The notes: generated from the sequence alone by a model not told the origin. Positions 46,151 through 60,726 are shown, counted from the stretch's first letter. The stretch: DNA of 64,000 nt from Aphanomyces cochlioides (GCA_019828595.1 JAHQRK010000002.1:3720001-3784000), one strand, 5' to 3'. Made by a program: numbers and translations.

Positions 46151-49100
46151 ATGAAACTGTTGCCGTTTCGCCGTTGGCTTGCTTGTGCTCGTTTCGTCAA
46201 TAACCGTATCTTGAAAGGTCGCAACGAGATGGAAGACGTGTCCCGATGGACGCGTCGGCTCGTGTGTAAAGGTCTTGAGATCGACGACGATGTATACAAT
46301 CGAGTGTTTGAAGAGAGCTCCAAGAGTGCTGTCAGGGTAAGCTCTCGTCGTTGTGGAAGCGCACCTCATTGCCTTCTGTAGAAAATCCCCACACGCGATC
46401 TCTTTCGAGCCTTCTTCTCCAGCGATACAAGCGCTGGAGCTGTTCTCTTCTTCTACACGTCCAAGCTCGATGTCGATGTCGAAGGTAAGCTCACCCAAAG
46501 GAAATGCACTTACTTAAAGCTTTGCTACAGTCGAAGTCGAAGAAGTTGTCGAGGTACCTGTTCAATCTGAACCAACGGCAACAACAACAACAGGTAAAAA
46601 CGACAGTATATTACAATCTTAGCATTTGATAGAAGTCAAGGAGCCCGCGCTGCCGGCTCAAGAAGGCGACACACCGAGCGAAAACAACCAGAGTGGAGTG
46701 ACCGTCGATCAAGACGAGCGCGACTTGAATGCAGCAACGAATGCCGAGCCAGCTGCACCTGCCGTTCAAACTGTAAAACGTGTGCGCAAAGTCATGACCA
46801 AGGTAAGGAGACCCATGGCCAAAGCAGAGCATAGTTTAACAATGATTTAGGAGACTAAAGACATTTGCAACGTGAGTTTGAATGCGCTTCCTGGCGACAA
46901 TGTTCATGAGCGACCTTGCGTCTTCTTCATCAAGAGTGGAGACGGTCCTGTTGTAATTCGAGCTCAAGAAGATGGTGAAATCGCCACGAACATTGAAGTC
47001 GGATGCTCCACAGGCGACCTTTTGACCAATCTCGAAGGAGTCATTTGCCACGTTTTCTTGCCCATGCTCGACCCCAAACTTGTTGCAGAAGGTGGTTACG
47101 ACCTCGGCGACACGCACCATTCACTCAAGGTTCGCATTTTCCATAGTTTCATCTCTATTTTTTTCTTGCATAGGTCATCGATGCAATTCGCAATGAATTT
47201 CGAGGCAATTTACTCAAGTTTGCGTCTCAAATCTCAAATGCCATGCAACAAATCCAAGGCGACGTGCATTTGACAATTCCAGCCGTCACGATCGACAAAC
47301 CCGAAGCATGTCTTGATGATTATGAGCTCATCAACACAGTAATCTCATGGCACATTTTGGAATTCTCATGTCACTGTCTAGATTGAACAAGCTCTGGAGG
47401 AATGGTCAAAACTTGTCGCCATGGTGGTTGACCAGGAGACGCGCAAGGCACCAAAACGAAAAGGTCCACTTGCAGAAATTGAATTTTGGCGAGAGCGCAA
47501 TGCGACGCTGAGTACAATCTTTGAACAAATCAACATGCCACACGTTCAGAAAATGCTCGCGCTGCTTGAGCTCGTCGAAGCATCCATGTTATCCACGTTC
47601 AGATATCACTTCTCTGAGTTGAGCAAGCTGTACATTGAAGCGAAAGACAATGTCAAGTTCCTCACGACTCTTGAGCGCCATTTCAAAAATATTGCCTCTG
47701 GTTCGTTCAGCACAATCGCAGATACGCTTCCGTCCATGATGAATGCGATTCGAATGGTTTGGATTATTTCCCGCCACTACAATACTGACGAGCGAATGGT
47801 GCCTCTGATGGAGCGAATTGCGTCTGAAATTGCTGACAAAGTGGCCGTTGAAATCAACATTCATACCATTCTGCGCAAATCGCCCGATGCGGCGCTCCAT
47901 GCAATAGAAGAAGCTAAAATGGTGCTTGAAATGTGGCATTCAACGTATATGAAGGTGCGAGAGCGCATTGAAGTCAGCGGAACGGATCACCGTTGGGAAT
48001 TTGATCGAAAGCGACTCTTTGACCAGACAAACTACATGGCAAAGATTTGTGAGCATCTTCAAGAAGTTGCCACAGTGCTAGACCAGTTTCACAAATTCCT
48101 TGGCCCTGAGCTGAAATCTGTGACGGGGGATTCCCAAGGCATTGATGACGTGATGGCGCGCGTAGCGGGACTCATTGCTCCGTTTGAAAATGTTCCCTTT
48201 CGAATATTTGATCGTGGCTACAAGACAAGTTGGGAGAGCGTGATGGTGCAATTTCGAGATCGTGTGAGTGAAATCGAAGCCATGACTCGTAAATTTATTG
48301 ACACGTCGTTTCAAAAGCTGCGCAGTGCCGAAGGCGCGTTTGATTTGCTTCAAAACTTTCAAAATATCCAATCTCGTGACAGCATCAACAAGCAAATGAT
48401 GGAAAAGTACAAGGATATTCTGATGCAGTACACGAAAGAATTGGAAAAGCTGAATGAACAATTTGAACTGTACAAAGCACAACCTCCAATTTATAAAAAC
48501 CACCCTCCAGTTGGAGGCGCTATTGCATGGGCTCGCGCGCTGTACCACCGAGCGAAGAAGCCCATCATGCGTTTCCGTGCCATGAACGATCTCCTCAAAA
48601 GTCCACACGGCGAACAGGTCAAGGAAAAGTACCTCGTCTTTGCACGTGCTGTCGATTCGTACATTAAAAATCTCCATCAAGAGTGGAAAGACCGTGTCCC
48701 AGCTATGACGAATGAGTACTTGAAGCAACCGATCCTAGGCCCTCCACTACTTGTCACGAATAAAGTTGAAAACGGCATGCCAGTGCTCAAATTGCCCCCT
48801 CCACCGTTCTACCCGAACTTTGCTCCTGAGCTTTCAATGATCATACGGGAGGCAAAGTATATGGACCGACTTGGCATGGATATTCCCGAAGAAGCTTTAA
48901 ATGTCACTCTACAGGAAGACAAGTACCACGACATTGTACATGAGCTCCAGCTGATGCTGAAGCAGTATGACTCGCTCCTTGAAAGTCTATCCCCTGTGGA
49001 AAGTCACTTGCTGCGCAGTCAACTGAAAGATCTGGACGATGTGTTGCGCGTAGGCTTCTATCCGCTCAATTGGAACTCGCAGCGGATTATTTCATTCATT

Positions 49101-52100
49101 GAATCGTGCGTGAAGGCTCTCACTCAATTTGCAAACATTGTGAGCCAAGTACACAAGAGCTCAAAAATGATTGACGAAGTTGTTGTGACGATTGAAAACA
49201 CAATGTTGGTCAAGATTAGCGACTATGAAGATGGTGTCGTGACTGAAGTTGGAGAGTTTTACGAGCTCATGGAGCGAAATCGGCTTACACGTCTTGATGA
49301 GCTAGTCCAGCATTATCATAGCATAGGACCTCTCCTGATTAAAGTCGAAGAAGTTGTCGCTGGAGTTAATACTGGCGCGAGTCCCAAACTCGCCACGTAC
49401 TACATGTATTGGGAACGGCGCATTTTCAATGCCATAACCAAGATGATCATTGGTTCCATGACAACGTTCCAAGCACTTCTAAACGTCCATCAAAAAGATT
49501 TGACTGACCAAAAACTCAAGCGTCCACCACTTTGCAAAATCAAAGCTACAATGAATGGCAAAGACATTGTAGTCACCCCTTCACTATCTGACATGTACAA
49601 ATACTTGAGCAAATGCGTGAAGCACATTGTCGAGAGCGCCAAGGCATTTATACGATGGATGCATGGGACGTGCCGTGAAACAGAGCCACAAGTCGTCAAT
49701 GAAGATGAGGAACCCGTCGTGTTTACGTTTTACTCGGATATTTCGCAAAATCCGTACGTGATCAAAATGACGCTGAGTCTCAACCAAGAAATTCACAAAG
49801 TGTTCAACATTATCAACAAATATTTGGATTCGTGGCGGCGCTACGATACCATCTACAGTTTATGGAACACCAAGCGTCGTGCTGCTCTTGATAAACTGGG
49901 TGAGAAACGTCCAAGTTGCGTTTACTTTGACACGCGTATGGCTTCGTACGCGAGGCTAGCCGAAAGTGTGGGGCATCAACCCACGGAGAAGGAAACAGAT
50001 TTTCTCCAGATCAATTGCCTTGCCGTGGCAGTAGCCATTGCCAAGCAGGCCGAAAAGTGGAAAGACGATTATGGAAAAATATTGCATGAGCTCAGCGCCA
50101 AGAAACTCGCTGCCATTAGCGCAAAGATGGATAGTTTTGAAGCAGACTTACAGAGTGATCCGTGGGATCTTGCGTCCTTGAAAGCCCTTCTAAACACGAT
50201 TGCTACCATTTCAGCTGCATGCATGGATATGGAGCTCGAATATGCCGACATTGTTGAGCGTTATCGGACTCTCCAAACGTACGCCATTGATCTCGGCAGT
50301 GACGCTGATGAGACACAGCGCGCGTTTGGCCTAGAAGCACGGTGGAATGCCCTTGTGATTGCTAGTAAAACGAAAGACCTGCGGCTTGTTCACGTGAAGG
50401 ATCAATTCCGAGTGGTCACCAAGCAAGACACTCTCTCGTTTGCTGCAGAATGCAAACAAATGCGCTCCGAGTTCCTCACCAGTGGACCTGGAGCTTTAGC
50501 GTCCGACCTTGACAAGGGGCTCGAACTCGTCCAGGACTTCAAGAAACGACTTGCCATGTTTAAAACCAAGCGACAGGAGCTTGTCAATGCAGAAAATCTC
50601 TTTGCACTTCCTCTAACAGCGTACCCTGAGCTACAAGAAATTGCAGAAGCCCTTGACAAACAAGAAAGTATTTACGCGTTGTACACGGAGCAGAAGGAAT
50701 TCATCACAAACATGGGATCAGTCTTGTGGGTAGAACTTGATGTCGCCTACATGACCAAAGGTATCGACGAGCTGGAGAAAAAATGCCGCAAATTTCCTAA
50801 AGACTTGCGAGCGATGTCGACATTTCAGCAAGTCGAAAAACAAATATTAGCTTTCAAGGAATCCATTCCGCTCATTGCTTCCCTCAAGAACGACGCCATG
50901 AAGCCGCGTCATTGGGAAGAACTCATGACTGTGACCAAAGTCAAGTTTGAAATGAACTTGAAAACATTTACACTCACAAACCTGTTTGCAATGCAACTCC
51001 ATCGATTCGGCGCTGAAATTGCGGAAATTGTCAATGCTGCCATGCAAGAAAGTAAAATCGAGCTAGAGCTTACCAAGATTGAAGACGTGTGGGCCAAAGC
51101 TGCATTTGAAGTGGCCAAGTATAAAAAGAATGGTTCAGACCGTGGCTGGGTCCTCCGCGCTGCGGATGAACTTAAATTAACGCTGGAAGACCACATGCTC
51201 AATCTCCAAACTATGAGCGGTTCTCGCTTCATTTCTAGCTTTGCTGAGCGGGTGCGCAAGTGGGAAAAGAAGCTCAATATCGTGAACGAGTGCATTGACA
51301 TTTGGTTTGTTGTGCAGCTCAAGTGGATTTACCTCGAGAGTATTTTTGTCGGCGCCGAAGATATTCGACTCCAGCTTCCAGAGGAAGCCAAGAAGTTTGA
51401 CGCGATCGATAAAGCATGGAAGACGATCATGGCTGCCACGTACAAAAACGCAAATGCAGTGGACGCTTGTACAAGTGAAAACCGCACAGAGACACTTCAG
51501 AATCTAAGCGAGCGTCTCGACAAGTGCCAGAAAAGTTTGAGCGACTACTTGGATACCAAACGAAATTCATTCCCGCGGTTCTTTTTCATCTCGGACGATG
51601 AACTCTTGAGCGTCCTTGGGAGCTCCGATCCGACGTCGATCCAAGTCCACATGCTCAAACTCTTCGATAATGTCAAGTTGCTCTCATTCGCAAGGAATAA
51701 TCGCCAAGTCGTAGCCATGGAAAGCTCAGAGGGTGAAGGATTTACTTTTCGCACAGCTTCTGTCGTCGAAGGTCCAGTCGAAACGTGGATGACTGGTGTC
51801 GAAGACGAAATGCGAGTAACATTACAAGTGATTGCAAAGGAAGGAGTGTACCATTACGCTCGAACTCCGCGAACCCAATGGTTGAGTGATGTCCTCGGCA
51901 TGGTCGGGCTCGTTGGCAGTCAAATCTGGTGGACTTGGGAAGTTGAAGACGTATTTCATCGAGTTGCCAAAGGCAACAAGTACGCAATGAAAGAGCTAGA
52001 AGTGAAACTCACCGGTCAGCTCAATGAATTGGTCCGTCAAGTGCGCGAGCCGCTGCAGAAACAAACTCGCAAGAAGGTGAATACACTCCTCATCATTGAT

Positions 52101-55100
52101 GTACACGCTCGAGATATCGTCGATTCGTTCGTCCGTGATTCGATTCTCCACGAGAAAGAGTTTGCATGGGAATCACAGCTACGCTTCTACTGGGATAAAG
52201 ATGTCGATGATGTAGTGATTCGCCAGTGCACCGGTGCATTCCGGTATGGCTACGAGTACATGGGTCTCAATGGGCGTCTTGTGATCACGCCATTGACAGA
52301 TCGTTGCTACATGACTCTTTCCCAAGCTCTAACATTTAAACTTGGCGGCTCTCCCGCTGGCCCTGCTGGTACTGGTAAGACAGAGACGGTCAAAGATTTA
52401 GCCAAGTCGCTTGCGCTTCCTTGCTATGTTATCAATTGCGGTGAAGGTCTTGATTACAAAGCGATGGGTAGCATCTTTTCAGGTCTTGTCCAAGTCGGAG
52501 CGTGGGGTTGCTTTGATGAATTCAACCGCATCAATATTGAAGTGCTTTCCGTCGTGTCCGCACAACTCCGAGCAATTCAAAATGCACTCAACTACGACAA
52601 GCCCACGGTTGACATTGGCTTTGGCACTGAGATTTCGATCCATCGCACTGCTGGCTTTGCAACTTGCGGCTTTTTCATCACGATGAACCCTGGTTATGCC
52701 GGCCGCACAGAGCTGCCTGACAATTTGAAAGCGCTTTTTCGCCCTGTCACGATGATTGTCCCCGATCTACTCATGATTTGCCAGATTATGCTTTTCAGTG
52801 AAGGTTTTGAAAATGCCGTCGCTCTGGCCAAGAAGATGACTGTCCTCTACAAACTATCTCGGGAACAATTGAGTAAACAATACCACTACGATTTTGGTCT
52901 GCGTGCTCTTAAGAGTGTGCTCGTCATGGCAGGCTCGCTCAAACGTGAATACAGCTCGATGAGCGAAGACTTGGTCCTCATGCGCGCTCTGCGCGATAGC
53001 AACATGCCCAAGTTTGTTTTTGAAGATGTCCCGCTCTTTCACGGTCTTATCAACGATCTCTTCCCAGGTCTTGATTGTCCTCGTGTTGGCTACGCTGCTC
53101 TCAAAGAAGCAATTGAGAATGATCTAGAGGCTGGCGACTTTAAATGCCAAGACGCGTCTGTCTTTCAGGATCAAACCGACAAGATCATCCAGATGTATGA
53201 AACCATGCTCGTGCGCCACACAACGATGATTGTCGGCCCCACGGGAGGTGGCAAGTCGCTTGTTCTACAGACTTTAGCCAACGCATCCAAGGTTGCTCTC
53301 GACGAGTTCGTCAAGATATTTGTGCTAAACCCCAAAGCGCAATCTGTGGCGGAGCTTTACGGTACCATGGACCCAGTAACTCGCGACTGGACTGACGGTG
53401 TGCTCTCCAAACTCTTTCGTGAACTAAATCAACCACTTCCAAGTGGAAAAGAAAATGAAAAGCGATGGCTCATCTACGACGGCGATGTCGACGCTGTGTG
53501 GGTCGAAAATATGAACTCTGTTATGGATGACAACAAGCTGCTCACTCTTCCAAACGGTGAGCGCATTCGTCTTCAAACGCATTGCTGCATGATTTGCGAA
53601 ACATTCGACTTGCAGTATGCATCGCCGGCTACGATCAGTCGTTGTGGCATGGTGTGGGTCGATCCCAAGAATTTAGGCTACCGGCCGTACTTTGAACGAT
53701 GGTTAAAGCGGTGCAACACTAAAGAGAATGAAAAGACGACACTGACTGAGCTCTTTGACCACTACGTGCCAAAATGCATTGACTACATTCTAGAAGGCGT
53801 GGTTGGGAAAGAAGTGGTGGGCAAACTCACGCAGGTGATTCCCATTTCGAATATGGAAATGTGCAAACAACTCTGCAATGCAATCGATAGCTATTTCCCA
53901 ACCGATGCAGCGGTTAGTCTGGAGCGTGTCGATATTGAAGGCCTGTTTATCTTTTGCATGGTCTGGTCTCTCGGTGCAGCGCTTGTTGAATCGAGCCGCA
54001 AGTGCTTTGATGAATTTGTCAAAGCAATCGCCCAAGCCAATCTACCTTCTCATTTGCTCTATGAATGTTTTTATGACCATGAAACACATAAATGGCAAAC
54101 GTGGGATTCGAAAGTACCAGCGTATGTTGAACCTGCACCATTCAACTTCAGTAACATCCTCGTGCCCACAACGGATTCAGTCTTGTATTCGTATATTCTC
54201 ACTCAAGTGATGAAGACAGATCGACCTGTTCTCTTTGTGGGTGAATCCGGCACTGCCAAGACTGTCACGATCCAAAACTACCTCAAAGAACTTGATTCGC
54301 AGACGACGAATTCCCTCAGCATCAATTTTTCAAGCCGTACTTGCAGCACAGACGTTTTGGCCAACATCCAAGCCAACGTTGACAAACGTACGGGGAAAAT
54401 CTATGGTCCTCCTGCTGGAAAAAAGCTTGCCATCTTCATCGATGACATGAATATGCCCAAAGTCGACTTGTACGGCACACAACAGCCTATTGCGCTCTTG
54501 CACTTTGTCGTGAGCAAAGGCTGCATGTATGATCGTGGCAAAGAACTCGACTTGCGTATTCTCAAAGACCTGCAGTACATTGGAGCCATGGGTCCTCCTG
54601 GTGGTGGTCGTAACCAAGTAGACCCACGCTTTGTTGCGCTTTTCAATGTCTACAACTTGACGCCCCCGACAAAAGACGTGCTACGAAATATCTACGGCTC
54701 GATTCTTACGACTTATCTGCGAAATTTTAATCCATCGGTGAAAGAAGCTGGCACCAAACTCACAGATATGTTATTGAGGCTCTTTGACGTGATTGTTGAA
54801 AAATTGCCGCCAACGCCGTCCAAGTTTCACTACATCTTTAACTTGCGAGACTTGGGTCGTGTATGCGAAGGCGTGTGCATGGCGACAGTCGACAAGTTTG
54901 ATACATCTGCAAAATTAGTTCGACTCTGGCGCAATGAAGTTCTCCGCATTTTCAGTGATCGTCTCACAAGTGCTAATGATATTACTCTAGTCGACACAGC
55001 GTTGAGTAGTTTGATCAAGGAAGTGTTTCCCCAAGATGCCGAGAGTGCTCTTGTTAATCCTTCCATCTATGGTGATTACGCCGACTGCCGGAATCGCCTC

Positions 55101-58100
55101 ACAAGCTCTGGAGAAGATCTTCGGTTATACCAAGACATGGAGTCTTACAAGCGCATTCGCTCTATATTTGACGAAGTTCTCGAGACGTACAACTTGGACA
55201 ACAAGCCGATGACGCTAGTACTCTTTGAGATGGCTTTGGAGCATTTAAGCCGCATTTTGCGCATTCTTCGAAATCCTCTTGGCCATGCGTTGCTCATTGG
55301 TGTTGGCGGCAGTGGCAAGCAAAGTCTTTCCCGTCTCGCAACTTTCACTGCAGGTTATGACCTGTTCGAGATTTTCCTCACTCGCGGCTATGGCGAGGCA
55401 GAATTCCGCGAAAACTTGAAAGATTTGTATCGCAAGCTTGGCAAAGGGCCAGTTGTGTTCCTCTTCACGGATGCCCATGCTGTTGAAGAAGGCTTTCTCG
55501 AGTTTATTAACAATATGCTTACAACTGGCATTGTACCAGCGCTCTTTGAGCAAGATGAAAAGGACGCACTCGGCGCATCGATTCGTCAAGAAGTCAAAGC
55601 AGCGGGTCTGATTGAAACCAACGAAACGTGCTGGAAATTTTATGTCCAGCGATGTCGACAGAATCTCCATGTTATCTTGGCCATGTCTCCATCTGGTAAT
55701 ACTCTGCGCTTGCGCTGCCGTAACTTTCCAGGCCTCGTATCTGCCTCTGTAATTGACTGGTTCTTCTCGTGGCCTGAGGATGCACTGCGCAACGTCGCGA
55801 CTTATTTCTTAATGGACGAGAAAATCCCCGATGAATTCCGCCCCGAGGTTGTCAATCATCTTGTGCACGCCCATCTACGAGTTGTTACGGTTGCTCACCG
55901 ATTTGAGATGGAACTCCGTCGGCACTACTACGTCACACCAAAGAATTACCTCGACTTCATTGCGAATTATCGCCAGCAGCTCAAAGAAAACAATCAAAAA
56001 GTGAACGCAAGCATTGCACGATTGAAAGGCGGGTTGACAAAACTCGTCGAAGCGAGTCTAGCAGTCGATCGCATGCAAATCGAATTGAGCGAAAAGAAAA
56101 TCATCGTCGACGAAAAGACCGTCGCTTGCGAAGCTTTGATCAAAAATATTGAGGAAAAATCGTCCGTCGCAACAAAACAGCAGCAAGTTGCTGCTGTGAC
56201 GCAAATTGAGTGTGAAAAAGCCGCCGTGATCATCCACAAAGAAAAAGAAGAGGCCGATGCGGCGCTGCTTGAAGCATTGCCTGCCGTCGAAGCTGCAGCA
56301 CAGGCGCTTCAAGATTTATCAAAGTCAGATTTGACTGAAATCAAATCGTTTGCGTCGCCGCCAGCGCTTGTCATGTCGGTGTGCATGTGTGTTTTGATCC
56401 TTCGACCTACCGGCCAAGACTTGGACATGGACTGGAAAGGAGCGAAGGTCATGCTTGGCAATCCCAACTTGCTCACGCTCCTGAAAGAATACGAAAAGGA
56501 CAAAATCACACCCAAGATGGTCTCAAAGATCAAAACTTTCTTCAAAAACCCAGATCTCAATGTCGACACGATGAAATCGATTTCGAAGGCTGGCGCTGGG
56601 CTCTTGGTTTGGGTCGTTGCAATTGTCAAGTACTACGATGTTGCTCGCAATGTCGAGCCACTCAAGCTCAAGGTGAAAACGATGGAGAAAGAACAAGCCG
56701 TCAAGGAACAAGAATTGATTGAGCTCAAGGAAACCTTGGAGCGATTGCAAAAAGACTTGAGTGAGCTCAGTGCTGCATTTGACGCCGCCAACACGGAGCT
56801 CCAAGCACTGAAATCCCAAGCCGATCAAATGCAAAAGCGTCTCAGTGCTGCAAGTAAACTGCTTGCTGGTCTTGCGAGCGAAAAAAGTCGATGGACAAAA
56901 GATAGTGAAAGCCTCAATCTCCAAGGCGAACGACTCATTGGAGACTGCTTGCTCACAGCGTCCTTCTTGAGTTACACGGGGGCTTTTAGCTTTGACTATC
57001 GGGACGAACTCATCTACAAAGACTTTTATAGCGACGTGACAGCACGCAAATTACCACGCACGGAGCCATTCAAGCTCGAAAGCTCCTTGACGAACGACGC
57101 GACAATTCAAAAATGGGTCGCGGAAGGTCTTCCAGCCGACGAGCACTCAGTCCAGAACGGTATCTTGACGACGAAATCGTCGCGCTTTCCACTGTGTATC
57201 GACCCGCAGCAGCAAGCCGTGGGATGGATTAAACGGCGCGAGGAGAAGAACAACTTGACGGTGAAAACTCTCAACGACGGGGATTTCATGAAACATCTCG
57301 AACTGGCGATTCAATTTGGGAACCCGTTCTTGTTTGAAAGCGTCGACGAAGAACTGGATCCGATTCTTGACCCCGTGCTGGAGAAGAGCACGTTCATGGA
57401 GGGATCGCAACGGCTGATCAAACTCGGCGACAAAAACGTCGAATGGGATGCCAACTTTCGGCTCTACTTTACGTCGAAACTGGCGAATCCACATTACTCT
57501 CCAGAAGTCATGGGGAAGACGATGATTATCAACTACAGCGTCACGCAAGGCGGTCTTGCGAATCAACTGCTCAATGTGGTCGTCGGCCACGAACGTCCTG
57601 ATTTAGAAGAGCAGTACCGCGACTTGGTCCGTGATATGAGCGAAAACACACAAATGATCGTCGAGCTAGAAGACATGCTTCTCCATGAGTTGTCCACGTC
57701 GACGGGGAACATTCTCGACAATGAAGAATTGATTGCAACGCTGGACGAGACCAAGAACAAAGCGACGGAAATTGGATTGAAGCTCGAGCAGTCCAAGTTC
57801 ACCAAAGATGAAATCACGAGAGCGCGCGCTGTGTATACTCCAGTCGCCCTCCGTGGGTCCATCATGTACTTTGCCATGTCGTCCTTGAGCACAATCATGA
57901 AAATGTACGAAATCTCGCTCACGTCGTTCTTGACGGTCTTTCATTCGGCGCTTGACAATGCCAAGCGGGACGTTGTGCTCGAGAAACGACTGCGCTTCAT
58001 GATTCAATCCATCACGGAAATGATGTACGATTACACGTGCACGGGGATTTTCGAGCGGCACAAACTCATGTTTTCCTTCCAAATGACGTGCATGATCATG

Positions 58101-60308
58101 GCGAGCGCGGGCGAACTGAACCGGTCGGAGCTTGATTTCTTCCTCAAGGGCGACACGTCGCTCGAAGGCGCGTCCGTGGCGAAACCTGACAATTGCGAGT
58201 GGATCTCCGCGGCGGGATGGAAAGATTTAATCTGTCTCGGCAAGATGCCAGGCCCGCTGGAAAACTTTCTCCAACAAGTCACGACCAACCAAAAGACATG
58301 GAGGCAATGGTACGAGCTGGAAGCCCCCGAACAGAGTCCGTTCCCATCCGAGTACAGCGCCAAGCTGTCGCCACTGCAGCAGCTTCTCGTCTACCGCTGT
58401 TTCCGCCAAGATCGCGTCTACAATGCGATGAAATTGTTTGTGATTTCCATCATGGGCGAAAAGTACGTCCAGCCGCCCGTCTTGGACTACGCGCGCATCT
58501 ATGCCCAGAGCGCGCCGACGTCGCCCATTGTTTGCATCCTCAGTCCTGGCGCAGATCCCCAGAGCGACATTCAAACGCTGGGAGAGGCGACGGGCTTTTC
58601 AGGCCACAAATTCAAATTCCTGGCGCTCGGGCAAGGCCAAGGACCCCTCGCTGAGCAGATGCTTGAAGCAGGATACACCCGTGGCCACTGGGTCTTGCTC
58701 CAGAATTGCCACTTGCTGGCAAGTTGGCTCCGCACGCTCGAGAAAACTCTCTTGGCCATGCACAAGCCCCACAAAGACTTTCGCCTGTGGCTCACGACAG
58801 AGCCGACGGATCGTTTCCCGCTTGGGATCCTCCAGCGATCGCTCAAAGTCGTGACGGAGCCCCCGGATGGACTCAAGCAAAACATGCGCAGCTTGTACAG
58901 CAAGCTCGACCAGTCCATGCTGGACGAATGTCCCCATCCGTCGTTCAAGCAGGTCGTCTTTGTGCTCTGTTTCCTCCACGCGGTCGTCCTGGAACGCCGC
59001 AAGTATGGCAAAATTGGCTGGAATGTCAGCTACGATTTCAACGAGTCGGACTTTAACATTAGTCGCAAGTTGCTCGCACTCTACCTCCACAAGGCGTTCG
59101 TCGACGGCGATGAAGTTCTCCCGTGGGGCTCTCTCAAGTATTTAATCGGCGACGCCATGTACGGCGGTCGCGTCTCGGACGACTACGATCGGCGCGTCTT
59201 GACCACATATTTGTCCGAGTATATGGGCGATTTCCTCTTTGACTCGTGCCAGCCCTTCTTCTTCAGTCGATCGGGCTTTGACTACCGTCTCCCCGCGGAC
59301 GGCCCGCTGGAAAATTACCTCGAAATGGTCGAGACGTTGCCGCTGACCAACTCGCCCGCCGTCTTTGGTCTCCATCCCAACGCTGAGATCGGCTATTACA
59401 CCAACATGACCAAGAGCGTGTGGCGCGATTTGATCTCGCTGCAGCCCCGCAGCGCTGGCAGTGGCGATGGCATTTCCAGAGAGGATTACATCACCAACAT
59501 TGCGACCGACATTGAGAGCAAAGTGCCGCAGCAAATCGATGTCCCGCTCATTCGCAAGCGCTTTGGCGTTCCGTCGCCGACGCAGGTCGTGCTGCTCCAG
59601 GAACTCGATCGATGGAATGTCTTGGTGGCCAAGATGGCGACATCCCTGGGGGATCTGCAGAAAGCCCTCATTGGTGAAATCGGCATGAGCGACGAGCTGG
59701 ATGCCGTCGGGTCGGCGCTTTTTGATGGCTTTCTTCCAAATATGTGGCGCGGTCTTTGCCCCAAGACAGAGAAATCCCTCGGGAGCTGGATGGTCCACTT
59801 CACGTCGCGGTACAACCAGTACATGGATTGGATCGAGAAGGGCGATCCGATCGTCATGTGGCTTTCTGGGCTCGGCATTCCCGAGTCGTATCTGACTGCG
59901 CTCGTCCAGACAACGTGCCGAGCGAAGAATTGGCCCCTCGACAAGTCGACGCTCTACACGACAGTCACTCGGTTCCGCGACCCCAGTGAAGTCAAGACAA
60001 AGCTCGACAGTGGCTGCTACGTGAACGGACTGCACTTGGAAGGGGCTTCGTGGGACATTGAACGGAGTTGTCTCTGCCAACAACAGCCCAAGAAGCTCGT
60101 GGAAGAGCTGCCTATTTTACAAGTCATCCCGATTGAAGCCAACCGCCTCAAGCTGCAAAATTCATTCCGGACACCGGTGTATGTGACACAATCACGGCGG
60201 AATGCCATGGGCGTTGGTCTCATCTTTGAAGCCGACTTGTTTTCGACAGAACACATGAGTCATTGGGTGCTCCAAGGTGTGGCGCTCTGTTTAAATACAG
60301 ACTCGTAA
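46151..60308 (+). CDS. DNAH10: Axonemal inner-arm dynein heavy chain, DNAH10 (I1/f 1-beta) type
   Basis: Exons: 46151-46336, 46382-46484, 46531-46593, 46633-46802, 46851-47129, 47174-47338 and one 12.9-kb exon 47382-60308; all phases agree, giving about 4630 aa. Six short 5' exons encode the tail start (MEDVSRWTRRLVCKGLEIDD). Walker A motifs lie in AAA1 (GPAGTGKTETVKD, about residue 1980), AAA2 (GPTGGGKS, about 2273), AAA3 (GESGTAKT, about 2608) and AAA4 (GVGGSGKQ, about 2961). They are followed by the coiled-coil stalk and the conserved C-terminus (LKLQNSFRTPVYVTQSRRNA ... SHWVLQGVALCLN). The best remembered match is DNAH10, a motor of the two-headed inner arm. Human DNAH10 is about 4470 aa. 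It indicates a motile, flagellated stage. Confidence 0.93.
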
Positions 60309-60323
60309 GCGTAAATAAACTAT

Positions 60324-60697
60324 CTAGTCGTTCAATTGCTTGCGTTTGATCCCAACTTCGCGTCGCTTGGCTTGTTTTGCCTCAAGTTCGTCTATCGCCG
60401 TGGTTGAGACAGTGCAACTTGTGGATGATTACCTTGTTTAGCTCGCGTAGCGGCCTCTGGTTTGGTCAGAAAGAACAAATTTCCTCTTTGGAGGTACGTT
60501 TGCTATCGAAAGACGAGTGGGAACACGGTGCTAGACAGAATCTCATACCTTTCTCGACTTGATCGAGTCCAATTCGGCCAACGCCACTTGGATATTTTGA
60601 ATCTATGCACAGATTCACGGATAGAACCGCTCGGACGACGTACATCTTTGTCTAGGGCCTTCGCATCAAGCGTCCATTTGTCTTTGAACACGTCCAT
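60324..60697 (-). CDS. Small prefoldin-like coiled-coil protein (ASDURF-like), four micro-exons
   Basis: Exons 60644-60697, 60549-60602, 60433-60502 and 60324-60391 join across 41-, 46- and 41-nt GT-AG introns and encode 81 aa. Two helices (IQNIQVALAELDSIKSRK and TRAKQDELEAKQAKRREV) flank a hairpin segment QTYLQRGNLFFLTKPE. The (I/L)FFL turn between two coils resembles ASDURF and other beta-type prefoldin-like subunits of the R2TP/PAQosome co-chaperone. The stop lies only 15 bases from the dynein stop on the other strand, so the two transcripts must overlap. Gene structure is secure; the name is tentative. Confidence 0.65.
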
Positions 60698-60726
60698 TCG
60701 CCAGAGATTGACAATGAAAAAGTGCA

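Noticed and set aside
46594..46622. 29-nt version of the third dynein intron ending at the first AG
   Set aside because: It is below the shortest intron otherwise seen here and breaks the frame; the AG at 46632 gives a 39-nt intron and keeps phase.
59142..60083. 313-codon open frame on the - strand inside the dynein exon
   Set aside because: It is antisense to the highly conserved AAA5/6 and C-terminal part of the dynein motor. This part of the exon is richer in GC at third positions, which suppresses stops on the opposite strand. No domain or signal is visible.
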